A DNA stretch of 19,452 nucleotides from assembly GCA_947174645.1 (NCBI GenBank), contig CAMWJR010000008.1, forward strand, positions 1 through 19,452, given 5' to 3'. The notes under the pieces are model-generated. The model ran no database searches, was not told where the DNA came from, and saw nothing but the letters and a program-made list of their open reading frames with translations. Shown here piece by piece: positions 1 to 12,000 of the stretch (position 1 is the stretch's first letter; each line of letters opens with the position of its first letter). This stretch comes from an uncultured Verrucomicrobiota bacterium. Its GTDB lineage: Bacteria; Verrucomicrobiota; Verrucomicrobiia; Opitutales; LL51. The position numbers and the translations under genes were made by a program.

Positions 1-3000
1 GTTTGTGGCGTCTCCCAAAATGTTCAATGCGTTACGGCAGGCGTTGTAGTCGGCGCGCCAGGTGGCAAAGTTGTTTCGAGTCGCTTCGGGAACAAATTCG
101 TTGTAATAATCGCTCTTAATCTGTGTTGCGGTTGAATTTCCGGATGTTGTGGGCTCCGAGACTTCTGCGTACTGAGTTTTAGCGGTTCCGGTGAAATAAG
201 TCGTCCAGTTGCGGCCTAAAAGCGTGTTGACATCATTTTGAATGCCATCAATGCCGACGGTATTGATGGAGATTTTATCGAGGTAATTCGCACAGTCCCT
301 CAAGGCCCCGACACGAAGTGTAAGATCGCCGTAAATCTCTTTCATCTTACCAACGGTCGTATCGACGGTCTTTTTCATTTTGTTGCGAGCATTTTTGCAA
401 GCGGTATGGTCTTCCGATCCACCATCGTTCGTGTTTTTAGGCGAATACCGACAGCCATCTTCACTTAATCGGTCGCCCCATCCCCAACAGCCATAAACGT
501 GATCCTTACCACTGTTCTCCGTGGAGAGAAATTCCACACATTTCGCCCAGAGGCCTGTGCTGCAAGTCTTGCAATTGTCATAGATCTGTTTCAGCGTGTA
601 CTTTGTGCCCTTGGTACCCTTAGGATCAATAGACACGAAACGCCCCTCCGGCTTCGCGTTTTTCATCAGATCGTCCCAGAAATGAAAATCATAGATGGCA
701 TCTGCTAAATATTGAATCGGCGTACCGTGGGGAGAATTGTGGCCGCCATCATGCTGGAGCGAAAACGTATCGTCACCCTTCCCGAGATCAAAGCCGAAGC
801 GATCATTATTATTATCAGGGTCAATATTTCCATACGTTGCCTCGACAACTTGGGAACCATTATTGGGAATATAATCAATCCCATCGTCCCCAGAATGATG
901 CTCTGGGTAACGTTGACCAACCAATGATACGGTAAAGGGTTTGATAATCACGACGCTTTTATCTACACCATCGACTTTCTGGGTTTCCCTATAGGGGCAT
1001 CCTGGTATCAGTGTCGGGTTCCATACGAGCAAATTTTCTACATTCTTCGTGAACTCCTTTCGTCTTTTCTTATTTGCAGCCGCACTGTCATCTGGAATTG
1101 AACCTTTACGCTTTTTGTAGCTACCTACTTTATATTTCCCTTTACCGTATCCTCCATAGCTTGCATTTTCAAACGATCTTGCTTTACCGATCATGCGCTC
1201 CTCAATATGGCTCGCCGTGAAACAATTATTAATCGCCGTAGTTACCTCTGATGCGTGTGCCGCAAATGTTTTTTGAGTCGTTACACCATTTTTCACCTGT
1301 GCCAATGAAATGTCCTGGTTGCCACTCGACTTCATCGTCGTCTCGAGGAGATAGGAAACCATTTCACCGAGTTGTACTTTGTCCGTCGCTTCGAGCGCCT
1401 TCACATCCACAGGAAATGTTGACGGTGCGTTTGTAATATCCCCGCTCTGATGCATCATCGACGGATTTGTGACCGTGGAAGAATTGAGATACTTTACTCC
1501 CGCAAGCTGATCCACACTGCCCGTCGTTTCCGGAATTTTCGGTAGTACGGGTGTCGTCGTCGATAACTGCTCTACAATGGCCGGCGATTCTAAGTCCCCG
1601 CCGTTGAAAAATAACAAACTGTCCTGAACGCGGTAAATCGGAATGAGGAGATTTTTCGCCGCCTGCTCGATGTAGGCACGAACATAGTCATCCGCCTCCA
1701 ACTGCTTTTGCGCCATCCCAAGAAGGTATCCGATCTTAGTTTCTTCACCAATGACCTTATTTGTGGAGGGATCTTTGATATCTGCTTTGTAACGTAAGAG
1801 CTGCTGGAAAAGATTGTGCCGAATGACATCTTTAAACAAGAAACCCGATGCGCTCCATTCTTCAGCATCTGTCTCTCGTCGCGCGGCAACCCAGGTCAAT
1901 TCCTCAACGACTTTTGGAAAATCCGTGACGTTTTCACCGAAATCGGCACCAATAACCGACTTCTCAAGCCGCATCTTTGCGTTGTTATACCGGAACAGAA
2001 TCCGACGGGGGACGGTTTTCCCATTGCCCATATCAATCTCATTCGTCTTGTCGAGTACACATAAGAGGTCCTCACCCGTATCCGTTGATTGCGTAAACCA
2101 GCAATTGATCTCCTTGGCGTGAAGCGTGATATCACCCGCCGAATCCTGATATGTATTCGTCACGTTATCGAGTTTATAGCCCGTGAAGTTGACCCGATCG
2201 TCAATCACGCCGTAGTTGTTGAAAATGTACTCTAAAATTGTAATCCGATTAAAAAGTGAAACTTCCGACGCGATCGCCTTGCAGTACTCCGATGTAATCG
2301 CATTCAGGTCCTCTGCAATCATAACCACTCGATCTTTGAGTGCCGTCATCGCTTCCGGTAAGTTCGTGCTCTCCGAATCCTCAACATCCCAACTCTCTTT
2401 GAGCGTTAATAAAGAATCTGCAATCGCCTGTAACTTGACATAACATAACTCGTAGGCCTTTTCTTTATCCATTAAATCGGCATTTACCTTGAGCGATGCC
2501 ACAATTTTCCCAACAACTTGCGCTAAAACGCCCCCAAAGAAGTCGTCTGGCGGAACTAAATCCCCGAATTCATCGATAATGAGCTGCTTCGCCGACGCTA
2601 GACGCTGCTCGAAAATATTTTGGTCGTCCGAAGAAACCTTCCACTCCACGAGTTCATCCCGAACTCCGCGGTAGTAGGCCTTCCATCCCTCGTCTTGGCT
2701 AATCGTACTTCGCTTCGTGTAGTCGTCAAACTCCTCCTGTAGTGACTCGATGTATTGCTTTTTATAATTCGGGTGATTCTGTAGCGCCAGATTCCCCAAC
2801 TCGTCGTTGAGATCGTAGGTCGCGACCTCCTGTCGCGCTACCGTTTCAACCTCGCTAGTCGCTCCCGCATATTCCGCCAGCTTGTCGACAATCGATTTCG
2901 CAATCAGCTCCCCGTCTAAAGTCTCCTGGAAGAACGAAGCATACATCTGCGACTCCATCCGCAAGCCCTCTCTCGCCTCCGCGAGATCCTTCGCGTAGAG

Positions 3001-6000
3001 TTCGTCGATCTGCTCCTGAATCTTTTCGCAAGTCTGCTTAAACGACTTCACATACGCCTTCTCCGTCGGGCCCTCGTCCGTCTCTGTCTTCATCGCGATG
3101 TCGCGCACCTTGCAGTACTCGAACTTCTTGCCCTTCACATAAATATCCGATGGCTTGTAGAGCCGCCCATCATTCCCCTTTAGTCTGGCATTATTTGAGG
3201 TGCAATAACGGTCATCTAAAACGCTCTTAAAGTCGCCCTCGTACTTGTAATACAATCCATCACCCGGCGTCGCCTTATTGAGAGGAATGTAGTCGAACTT
3301 TGTGCCGTAGTAGAAAAGTTCCCCGAGTGTAATCCCTGAAACGTAGTAAGAATCGAGATTTTCTTTATCCTGAAGATAATAAACGTCACGAAGTTTGATA
3401 AAATTCGGGCTATTTTTGACCTCATTGACCGGGAAATAACCCGTAGTCTCGGCACGAACATACTTTGTTACGTTGGCTAATTCATCGGACTCGACTTCGG
3501 CGACATCAATCGGCGCATATCGGCCAACATCCGTATCGACTTGTGTCTTACTGCGGTTCGAAAAATACCCGCCATCGCCCGTCTTGACGTAGTTGGGATT
3601 GCCGCCACTCAATGTCTGGCACGTGTATGTTTTGCTGAGATCGGCCTCGACTTCCCCATTCTCCGTAACGACAACAAACGATTGAACCTTTTCCGCCGCA
3701 CTGGTACTACCCTTCGCCCTTGCCCGGATATCCTCGCGGTCAACGTAGCTTGTTCCTTGACGGTTACCGATTTTCGCCCGAATTTTATTCCCGAGATTGC
3801 TCTGTTTGATATAAAACCGCGCTGACGGGTTGCTGACCTCGCTATTCCCCGCCTGAAGACGGTAGTTCCCGACAATCAGAGTCGCATCATTCTTGCCATC
3901 ATTGACACCTACTGACAAGCGGCTACAAGATCCCTCGCCATTTCCTCCGACACTTGCGCCAAGCGTCACGTGATAGTTGCCATCCTCGGCCATCACGAAG
4001 GTATTTTCGTCAACATTAATCGCAGGATCGCTTTTCGGGGTAAACTGGTAAAGAGCACTGGGGTCACTTGTAATAGCTTGTGGTGAAGTTTGGGTCTTTG
4101 TTGAATACGCAAACCCTTGGAATGACTGGTAATCGCCATCAGCCAATACCGAGAGATCCGAGGCGGGATAATAAATATTATCGGTTCCTTGGAAACACAA
4201 GGACTTAGCTTGATTGCTTGCCGCTGTTACCATTTCATCCTGATTTTCATACTCCAGCGTGTAGACACCAAAGTACCCGGTTTCGATATCATAATCGGTT
4301 ACTTTAATGGCTTTTTCAGCATCATAAGTACTAATGTCGCTCACACTGCTCGGGATCAGGTACGGCGCCATATAGACGGTATCGCTTCCAACACTTGTGT
4401 TTGACTTCAAATCCTCGCGCTGGACATAAGGTAATAATTTTCCATTTTTTCGGACAACGAGTTGAAAATCCTGACCGCTATAGTACCCACTTCCTGCCTT
4501 ATAGGCATAATTTGCCATATTGGTATTCGTGATCTCAAAATTTCCCTTTTTCTTGGCCAAGGCCTTCGGATACCATAAAATTTCGAGTGGCGTTTGCAGT
4601 ATGTGATCATTGCCTTCATCATCTTTTGTGACAATGGGACGTAAAGTCGTCGGTTTTCTCAATGCGACTTTGGAATCATTGGTGTGGTAAACGTAGAGTG
4701 CAACATCAGCGTCGTTATTGCTGACCCCACGGTAAGTGGGCTGGCCATCGGCAGCACTGTACTTGAGCTTCAAGGTAATTTCATCACTGCTTCGATTGAA
4801 GTAATCGTTGTTAATATTGATATAAGTACCACTGGATTGGTCTTGTCTCACCTCGTACTGCTGCATAGGGTCACTCACCCGAAAACAGGCCCCTGAAGAC
4901 GATTGACAATAAATATTACTCTGTCCTTTTTGGTCGAAAGCATTGCCGAGATAATTGACTGTCCCATTCTCTGCGACACTGACAACGTCGATATCTTTCA
5001 GCAACTTAGCTTCGCCGTCATCGCTCTCTACATGGATATCCTTAGCGGCGTAATAATTGCCATCCTTAGCAGCTAAGTATGGTCCCGATGTCGAGTTTTC
5101 CGCTTCTGGAATGAGGATTCTCCATCCAGAACCTGAAGGATCGAAATAATCGACCTGCTTCTTCAGTACGCATCCTCCACTGGTGCTTTTGATGGAAACG
5201 TAGTGCTTTCCATTGCGTTCCAGACACTGGAGCTTAGCCACCTCCGGCCTTAATTTTGATACGGGTTCACTCGCAACCTCCACGTAGCGCGTATCGCTAT
5301 CGGTTACCTTTACAAATGAATCTTCGCTAAGCTGGATGTAACGGTTTCCGGGTACTAATGTTTTCCCATTTTTATCGGTTTTCGATCCTCCAAGCTCGAT
5401 CGTTTTAATCTCATACATCTGATCGGTATTGAGGACATAGAGTTTATTCGCATTTCCTGAAGTATTGGGGACTTTGATAAAATCGACCACTTTAGCCCCA
5501 GATTCTGTGTCCTCGTACACATCTTCAATATACCAGTCCGAGATAAGATCTGCGCTCGTATCAGCATCCTCATAGAGCGTCACACACCCTGTATCGTAGT
5601 AAGCTCCATCTTCTCCATGAACGTAGTAAACCCCATCATCATCTCGTTCCTGATAGACCCCAGGCGCCGGATTGGAGTAAAATGTATAGGTACTGCTTTG
5701 CGGATAATATGTATTGTCTCCCGAAAGTTTGATATAAAATGTGATGTCCCCAGTGTTTTCAAAATACTGATCCCTCTCGCATTTGAAGTACACCTTATCG
5801 TCTAGCCGCGTATAGTAGTTAGCGTCGAAAGCCTTAAAGTAGATCGTATCCGTTTTTACATGGTAATTACCGTTCCGGTCCTGAACATAAATATCATTTT
5901 TTGCATCCTTAAACGGCTGGTAATACGTTTTTATGAACGTAGCAGAAGGATCTTCATACTTTTCTTTTGTCTCAAAATAAAGCTGATGCCTCGTATCATC

Positions 6001-9000
6001 AACCGTTGTTTCGAAATACAAAAGTCCGAGTTTATAGTATACCTTTTCATTTGCTCGCTCGTAGTATACTGTCTCCTTTTTGCCTGTCTTTTCGTTTTTC
6101 TTCCAACTCTGGCCGTAAATTTTTTCACTGCCTCGTACATAGTAAAGGCCTTTGCCTTCTGAATCTTGTCCTTTATAGTAGGTGTTCCTATCGCCACTCG
6201 GCCGTACGTAAGTGTCCCCTGCACCATCCGCTACTTTATAGTAGCGTTTGTCACTTTCTTTAACGATATAGCTGTTTCCATTTTTGTAATAAACGGTATC
6301 GCGATCACTTGGTGAACATTGATGATACTGCCCATCAGCACTTTTGAGATAAACCGCACTATTACCTACTTTTGCTGAAACCTGAGACATCGCTCTGAAG
6401 TCGTTGTTTTCCTCGTCGAGATTGCTACTCGCGACCTCAAGTTTATAGCCCGAATTTACATTTCCTGGTTTAATGTGGGATTGGACGAAAATATCATTCG
6501 ACAGAACATCCTGGAAACGATAAGGCTTCCAATTGCTGATGGCTAGGCCTTGGTCGGTAGCAGTTCCAGCTGCCGCTGCAGGAAGGATAAAGTCCGTGTT
6601 GGCATAAGCAATATTGCCTGCGGCAGTTTTAACATTAACCGCCTGAGGCTTGATGATATCGGTCCGCGTTGTGCCGCCATCAACTTGCACCGTTTCACTG
6701 ATTTGAGCTTGTGTCGGCGCAATTCGATACAGCCCACCGTCACTGGCAGCCGCATAATCCGATGTCGCGATATCGTTTTGATTTTGTGTAAACTCGATAT
6801 TTTCGCCGTTACCACGAATTTCGACAAACCGGTTATTGATATAAAGATATTCCGCATCACTACTTAATTTGCCCTGTTCGACGTAGCGTGTCTCCGGGTG
6901 GGGCACATAAAGATACTCCTGTGAGGCCGTATTTTTGGCATAGCGGCGATTCGGAAATTCGATACGACGCATTATTGGTTCGTTCGTTGTGGAATCTACG
7001 TCCTCGAAGTAGTAGTTTTCGGTATTCCCGATCTCTGTATATCTTTTGGTAATGCTGGAATAAGAATAGCGCTTTTCATCGGAGGGCGTAAAGTCGGTTT
7101 CTTCCGCGACCTGGCTCGCAAGGACATATTTTTCGTACTCCACCGGAAGGACCAGATGGTCGTCATTGCGATGAACGTAGCGCGTCTCAAGTCCCCACTG
7201 ATAGAGCTTCATCCCGAAAAACTTCACATCACCCTGGGTGGACCGATAGTATAAGGGGATATCGAGGCGCTTCCCATTGACGACGACATCGACTTTATCG
7301 CCATCTTCGAGGTAATACGAGACCACTTCGCCATTTCCATCGAGCTTAGATCCTACCACTTGGTAATAGGTCCCCTCCTCGGACTCACCGTTGACAGATT
7401 TTTCGATTTTGTAGATGTAGCGCGTATAGATATCGTCGACGACAGTGTATTGCCCCTCATCGGCGCAAATGTAGTACTTTTCGTCGTTCCCAGGATTTTT
7501 TTCACTCGGGATATCAGTTACTTCGGCAAATCCCTGTTTTGTCGCCGCATAATAGATAATCGAATCTTGATAGGTCTTCCAGACATCGGTATCTCCGGCT
7601 ACATCTTCGCCTTCAGTGGTTCCACCGGATTCCTGATCACCCTCTGCTGCCGCGATCTCAACGGCATCCGGTTCGACATAGGACATATAATCGCCATCGT
7701 AGACTTTGTAGAGCAGCTTATACTTCGACAACGGATAAGCGACATCATTCTCTCCGAGAACAAAGAGCTTTTTATCGGCTTCACTGCCAGGGAGCGCGGA
7801 AGAGATGACCTCCTCTTTGTTGCTATTGCAGCGGCGATTTGGCATCAATATGCGGACGTGCTCCTCAGGTGAGACCTGGATAAAGGCGACATCATTTTCC
7901 GCGAGTTTATAAAAATTCCCGTTATTTTTAACATATTGGTTTTTCTGGTTAACATCGAAGGTAATGATGCCGTTGCGCTCGTCTTGGATCCGATAAATCC
8001 ACCCCGCTTGGATATCTAAGGGAACAAAAAGCCGTTCCTTTTCATTGGTATCTTCTTCACCGGGTTTGGGAATATAAGCGCAATAGTAGGCATTATCGTC
8101 GATGATTTTTAGGTCTCCCGTATACGGCATGAACTTCGAATAAAGTTCCTGGACCTTGGCATTACCGGTTCCCCCACAGGTATAGTAAGCACTATTGAGT
8201 ATTTCGTCGTTAGCAATTGCTTCAGGACCTTCTAATGGTTTTTGATCGCCTGCAACCTGCACAACTGATTCACCTGTTTTAACAAAAGTATAAAACTCGC
8301 TCTTCAGCTTTTGCAGCATATTTTCATCACTATTCCATCCTGGATATTTTTTTTGCAAAAATATGAGGAAGAAGGCCATATTGAGACCCTTAAAAAAGTC
8401 GCCAATGCCTGCGGCTTCCGAGTCGCTGAGCTTGACGTTTTCGTTTCGGTCCAGAATGCCAGCAAAATTGATCAGGTCTTTGAGCCGCGTAAAAACGCTA
8501 TCATTATTACTCGTTCTGCGGTAAGTTGTGTAATAGGTATTTGAATCAATTCCACTTTTCAAGCGGCCTGCAAAATCGAGCAATGCTCCAGAGAAATAAC
8601 TGTCCTCGGAACTTCCATCAGAACTAGCAATTTTCCCGCGGATAAAATTATATAGCTTGACGAGTTTATCTTTGTATATCTGAACGGCTTGACTACTATT
8701 GGATGCACCATCCACCAGTTGGGCCGGAATTTGAGATAGTTCCTTCAGCTGCTTGATAAAATCGTCACTGGTACACTGATCATTGAGAATCTTCCAAAAC
8801 GCTTTTTGTAAATCAGTGAAGGCCTTAGTAACAGTGTTAAGACTGGAACAATTGGCCGTTATTTCGCTGCCGATTGTTTTATTGACGGTGGTAGCAAGCT
8901 TGGATCTCAGTTTCTCATCTGAAATATTACCTGTCCCCTGGGTGTTTTCCACAAAACACTTGATGAGAGTTTCCCCTTGCCCATAGTTATCGTCGAGTGT

Positions 9001-12000
9001 TTGAATGGCACTGGCGATGGCTTTAGATAGATCAAGTTCGTGTATCTCTTCTTGACCCTCCGGAGCGAGCAACATCCCATATTTTTCTTTCAACTGTTCC
9101 CGATCCGCTCCATTTGTGAAATTGTACACTTTGTTGAGTGACGCGACAGCATACTGTGCACGCACTTCTTGGACGGCATCAATTACCTTCTGCACTCCTG
9201 ATTGCCAGTCAGTCGCACCTGCTCGTTGTAAAACTACAACGGGGTTATCTCTATTCTGGACCTCCCGAAGTTTTAGAATAATCGCTTTAAAAGCATCATC
9301 AATCGCCTCGGCTTTAGCTAAAAGATCCGATTCATTGGACGTGTATGCCGTTTGGAAATTTGCAATAGCATCGCTGAGTTGGGTCGTTTGCTCATTTAAA
9401 GTTGCATTGAGTGTTTCTAGAGATTGCAACAATCGTTCCGTCGTAACGCCGCTCTCAGAGTCGCCGTGATCATGGAAATAGCCACTCCAAGAAACTTTGG
9501 AAATTTCTTTTAATGCCGCACCGGCATTGGTTTTATCAAGCGAAGCGAAGGTACTGAAATTACTTGTAAAGTTGGATAACCACGCATTGAGATTTTTAAT
9601 GTACTCTTCCGCCAATGCCGATCCCGAAGTAAACACGGACTGCATGTTATCATAGAGCTCCTTAAGGCTCGTCGAACTCGCTGTCCCGTGGTCACCTTGG
9701 GCGGCAAAAACGTCATCCAATGGCGACTGTATACCGATCTCATTTGCGGTGACATAAGCCTTATGAAGCATCTGCTGCAAACCTCCGTCACTTATTGTCG
9801 TGTCGAGGAATTTGGAAGCCAACCCCTCTTGTTCAGCTCCCAAGGTCCAGTGCCCCAAAACATCACGCAAAATGGTAACGGCCTCGGTTGTAAGCGAAGC
9901 CCCATACAGACGGGCGATGCCGGCAAAAAGTATCGATGCCGCAAAGCGGTAAAGGCTCTCTTTGAGGTGTGTCAGGTACTGATCATGCTGCTGCGCTTGG
10001 CTCTCCAACAACTCATAACGCCCTCCGCTGCCATTCATACCCGTCAATCGGATGGTATAGGTAACAGTTGAATTCTTTTCCTCCCGGGTTACACGATAAC
10101 TTTCCAATATCGCGATCTGATCTTCAATGGCCTTGATCAACGCATTATGATTTGAAATTAATGATTCCGCTTTGTTGTTACTACTGTTATTCTCATCTGC
10201 GGGTACCAACTCCTTGAGAAGCAACTCTGTGTTCTTTAATGTGCCTCCTTGTTGCGTATAGGCATTTTTTAAAAATTCCACCGTAGAGTTGTATGCCTGA
10301 GTCAACTGCCAGAAACTCGCGTCCTCCGCCCGATCCGCATCGGTGGTACTGGTGATACGCGAGAGGTTAGCAATATTTTCAAACCCCGTCTCAAGGCTCT
10401 CCGCTTCAGCATCGACGTTCGCAAAAAGCGTCTTTTCAATTTTATGGAGGGCTTCTGTGATTGTATTTTCTCGTTCACCGTTATCGAGCAGACCATAGGC
10501 CGATGCCAGGACATTCCACCGATCGACCGTTTGAAAAACAGGATCGCGTAATGCTGCCAATGCTCCGGATTCAAGCGCCAACGTCTCGAATGGCGTAATC
10601 ATATCGGCATACAAATCTGAGGGTAAAACCTTCGTCTGTCCATCGGTTCCCGTGTTAGCAATGAGCGCATCGAGAACCGTTTTGAGGCCATTGCGCGTCG
10701 TATCGTTTCGGAAGACGTCGATGCCGCCCTCATTTACGGCTTCGCCGTTTGTATCGACACCAAACAAGAATTGCCGAAGATCGATCTTTTCCTGCTTATC
10801 GAGCAATGCTCCAGGATTATCCATCTCACCACCCCGTTGCTCCTCAAACACGGCAAGAATATGGAGTTTTTCGATCGCGTTTTTAAGCTCCTCAAGTCCT
10901 TCAATAGCCTCTGCAAGTTTCTCGTTACTGGTCGTTGTCGAACCGCTAAATCCTTTACCAAGCAGGTTATTTAAAATCGAACACATGCTCGATGGGACAT
11001 CTTGATATCCCAGATAGTTCTGAAGGCTGTCGAGCGCACTTTCAAAATTTCCTGACTTACATCCTTGCAGTTCGTACAACGCATTGATAAAGGGCTTAAT
11101 CGCGGTTAAACGGTCTGCTATGACTTTCTCTTCGAGTGTCGCAGGGCGTGTTTCTTCCGTGCCACTTATCGTTTTATTACCCCGGAGTTCCGTGATAACG
11201 TTATCGATGGTAAATGTTGCTACTGCGGCCTCGGCCTCGTCTGATTTTTCGCCTAAATAAAAATTTTTGAGTTCGACTTCTTGGAGCCTTGTCCATGCGG
11301 CGTCAAATCCCCCTTCTGCGGACTTATTGAGGCATATCGCATTCAACATTGTTTCAACGGCACTCAATGCCGTGCTAATGTTACGATAAATGACATCTGC
11401 TTTCTCGTTTGTTGTCGAGGAAGAAGTAACACCATTGGTGATATCTCTAAGATTTTGGAATGCCTGTTCGATCCCCCACAAATCGTGCCCCTCAGGGCAG
11501 ATGCTTTTTAGTAGATGTTGGAAGTCCGCTAAAGGCAAATCGACGACACCATCTTCAACCAATTCATAAACCCCTGAAAATAGCTCGTGTACCAGATAAT
11601 CTGTCAATTCCGGCTGGAAAGCCTGTTGATAGGCGGCAACGTACGCATCATTTTCATCAGATGTACAGTTGAACTCTCCTTCCTTATTAGATTCAACATA
11701 TGTCGAATCGCTTCTCTCTTTAAATGTAAGCAATTGAAATGCACCAACCTTGGTTAGATCTTCAGGCTCAATTGCCAGCAGGTCATCAGAAGCTGCTTTT
11801 AGTGTGTTGACACATGCCGTTTGCGCTGCACTCGGTGCTGTAGCGGAATAACCTGCTTCATCAATTAACGAAACAAGCTCATCCAACGCCTCTTGGAATG
11901 CCTTCGCTTTGGTTTCAATATCGTTTTGGGGTTCATATTCCGGATCCGTGGCGATATTGGCAATCGTACCAGTAATTGTGGCATAATTTTGAGCAGCATG

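Larger units (their letters stand above)
1..1000 (-). other. Mixed alpha/beta domain with Cys cluster, open at the window edge
   Basis: Window residues about 6152 to 6484. It starts after GCPYRE with strands (SVVIIKPFTVSLV), passes through His/Asp/Asn-rich loops (HHSGDDGIDYIP, DPDNNND, HDGGHNSPHG), then an aromatic stretch (IYDFHFWDD) and a Cys-rich segment. Nine Cys are visible; six lie within 59 residues (397-573), including a CKTC pair at 562-573 and GCWGW at 478-492. After the cluster come helices (KMKKTVDTTVGKMKEIYGDL) and a Thr/Ser-rich stretch up to the window edge, where the domain is not finished. The Cys spacing suggests disulfides in an exported protein, or metal binding. I recognise no family. 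Confidence 0.5.
3091..8230 (-). other. Strand-rich aromatic repeat region (about 1,710 residues)
   Basis: Window residues about 3741 to 5455. Composition changes sharply from the helical part: Tyr, Gly, Asp, Asn, Val and Thr dominate and Ala/Leu helices disappear. The recurring pattern is a short strand ending in an aromatic pair (usually Tyr-Tyr, sometimes Phe-Tyr or Tyr-Phe), two or three polar residues, a turn rich in Gly, Asn and Asp, then the next strand. I count about 26 Tyr-Tyr dyads here against about half a dozen in the rest of the window. Examples are VYYKNGN, RYYKVADG, LYYVRG, VYYVHG and NYYAAKD. The spacing of roughly 20-30 residues and the aromatic turns recall aromatic beta-hairpin carbohydrate- or cell-wall-binding repeats. 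The usual Gly-Trp of choline-binding repeats is absent, so I do not assign that family. Binding to a surface polymer is inference. Confidence 0.6.

Noticed and set aside
670..753. HNxxH followed by DFHFW, superficially like a tyrosinase copper-B site
   Set aside because: The spacing is short, the second His pair is replaced by Asp-Asp, and no copper-A site is seen upstream.
5931..6227. Minus-strand open frame of 98 codons rich in Lys and Arg
   Set aside because: It is a shifted frame over the Tyr-Tyr repeats, where the giant frame has a clear repeat structure.
7360..7872. Plus-strand open frame of 170 codons with hydrophobic, membrane-like translation
   Set aside because: It is codon-aligned antisense to the aromatic repeat region. 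Hydrophobic antisense residues arise from Asp, Asn, Glu and Lys codons on the coding strand.
3091..8230. Choline-binding or glucan-binding repeats
   Set aside because: The Gly-Trp and regular 20-residue spacing typical of those families are missing; only the aromatic-turn style is shared.
8356..8385. Hydrophobic run LNMAFFLIFL as a transmembrane helix
   Set aside because: It is ten residues long and flanked closely by Lys and Asp, which fits a buried bundle helix better.
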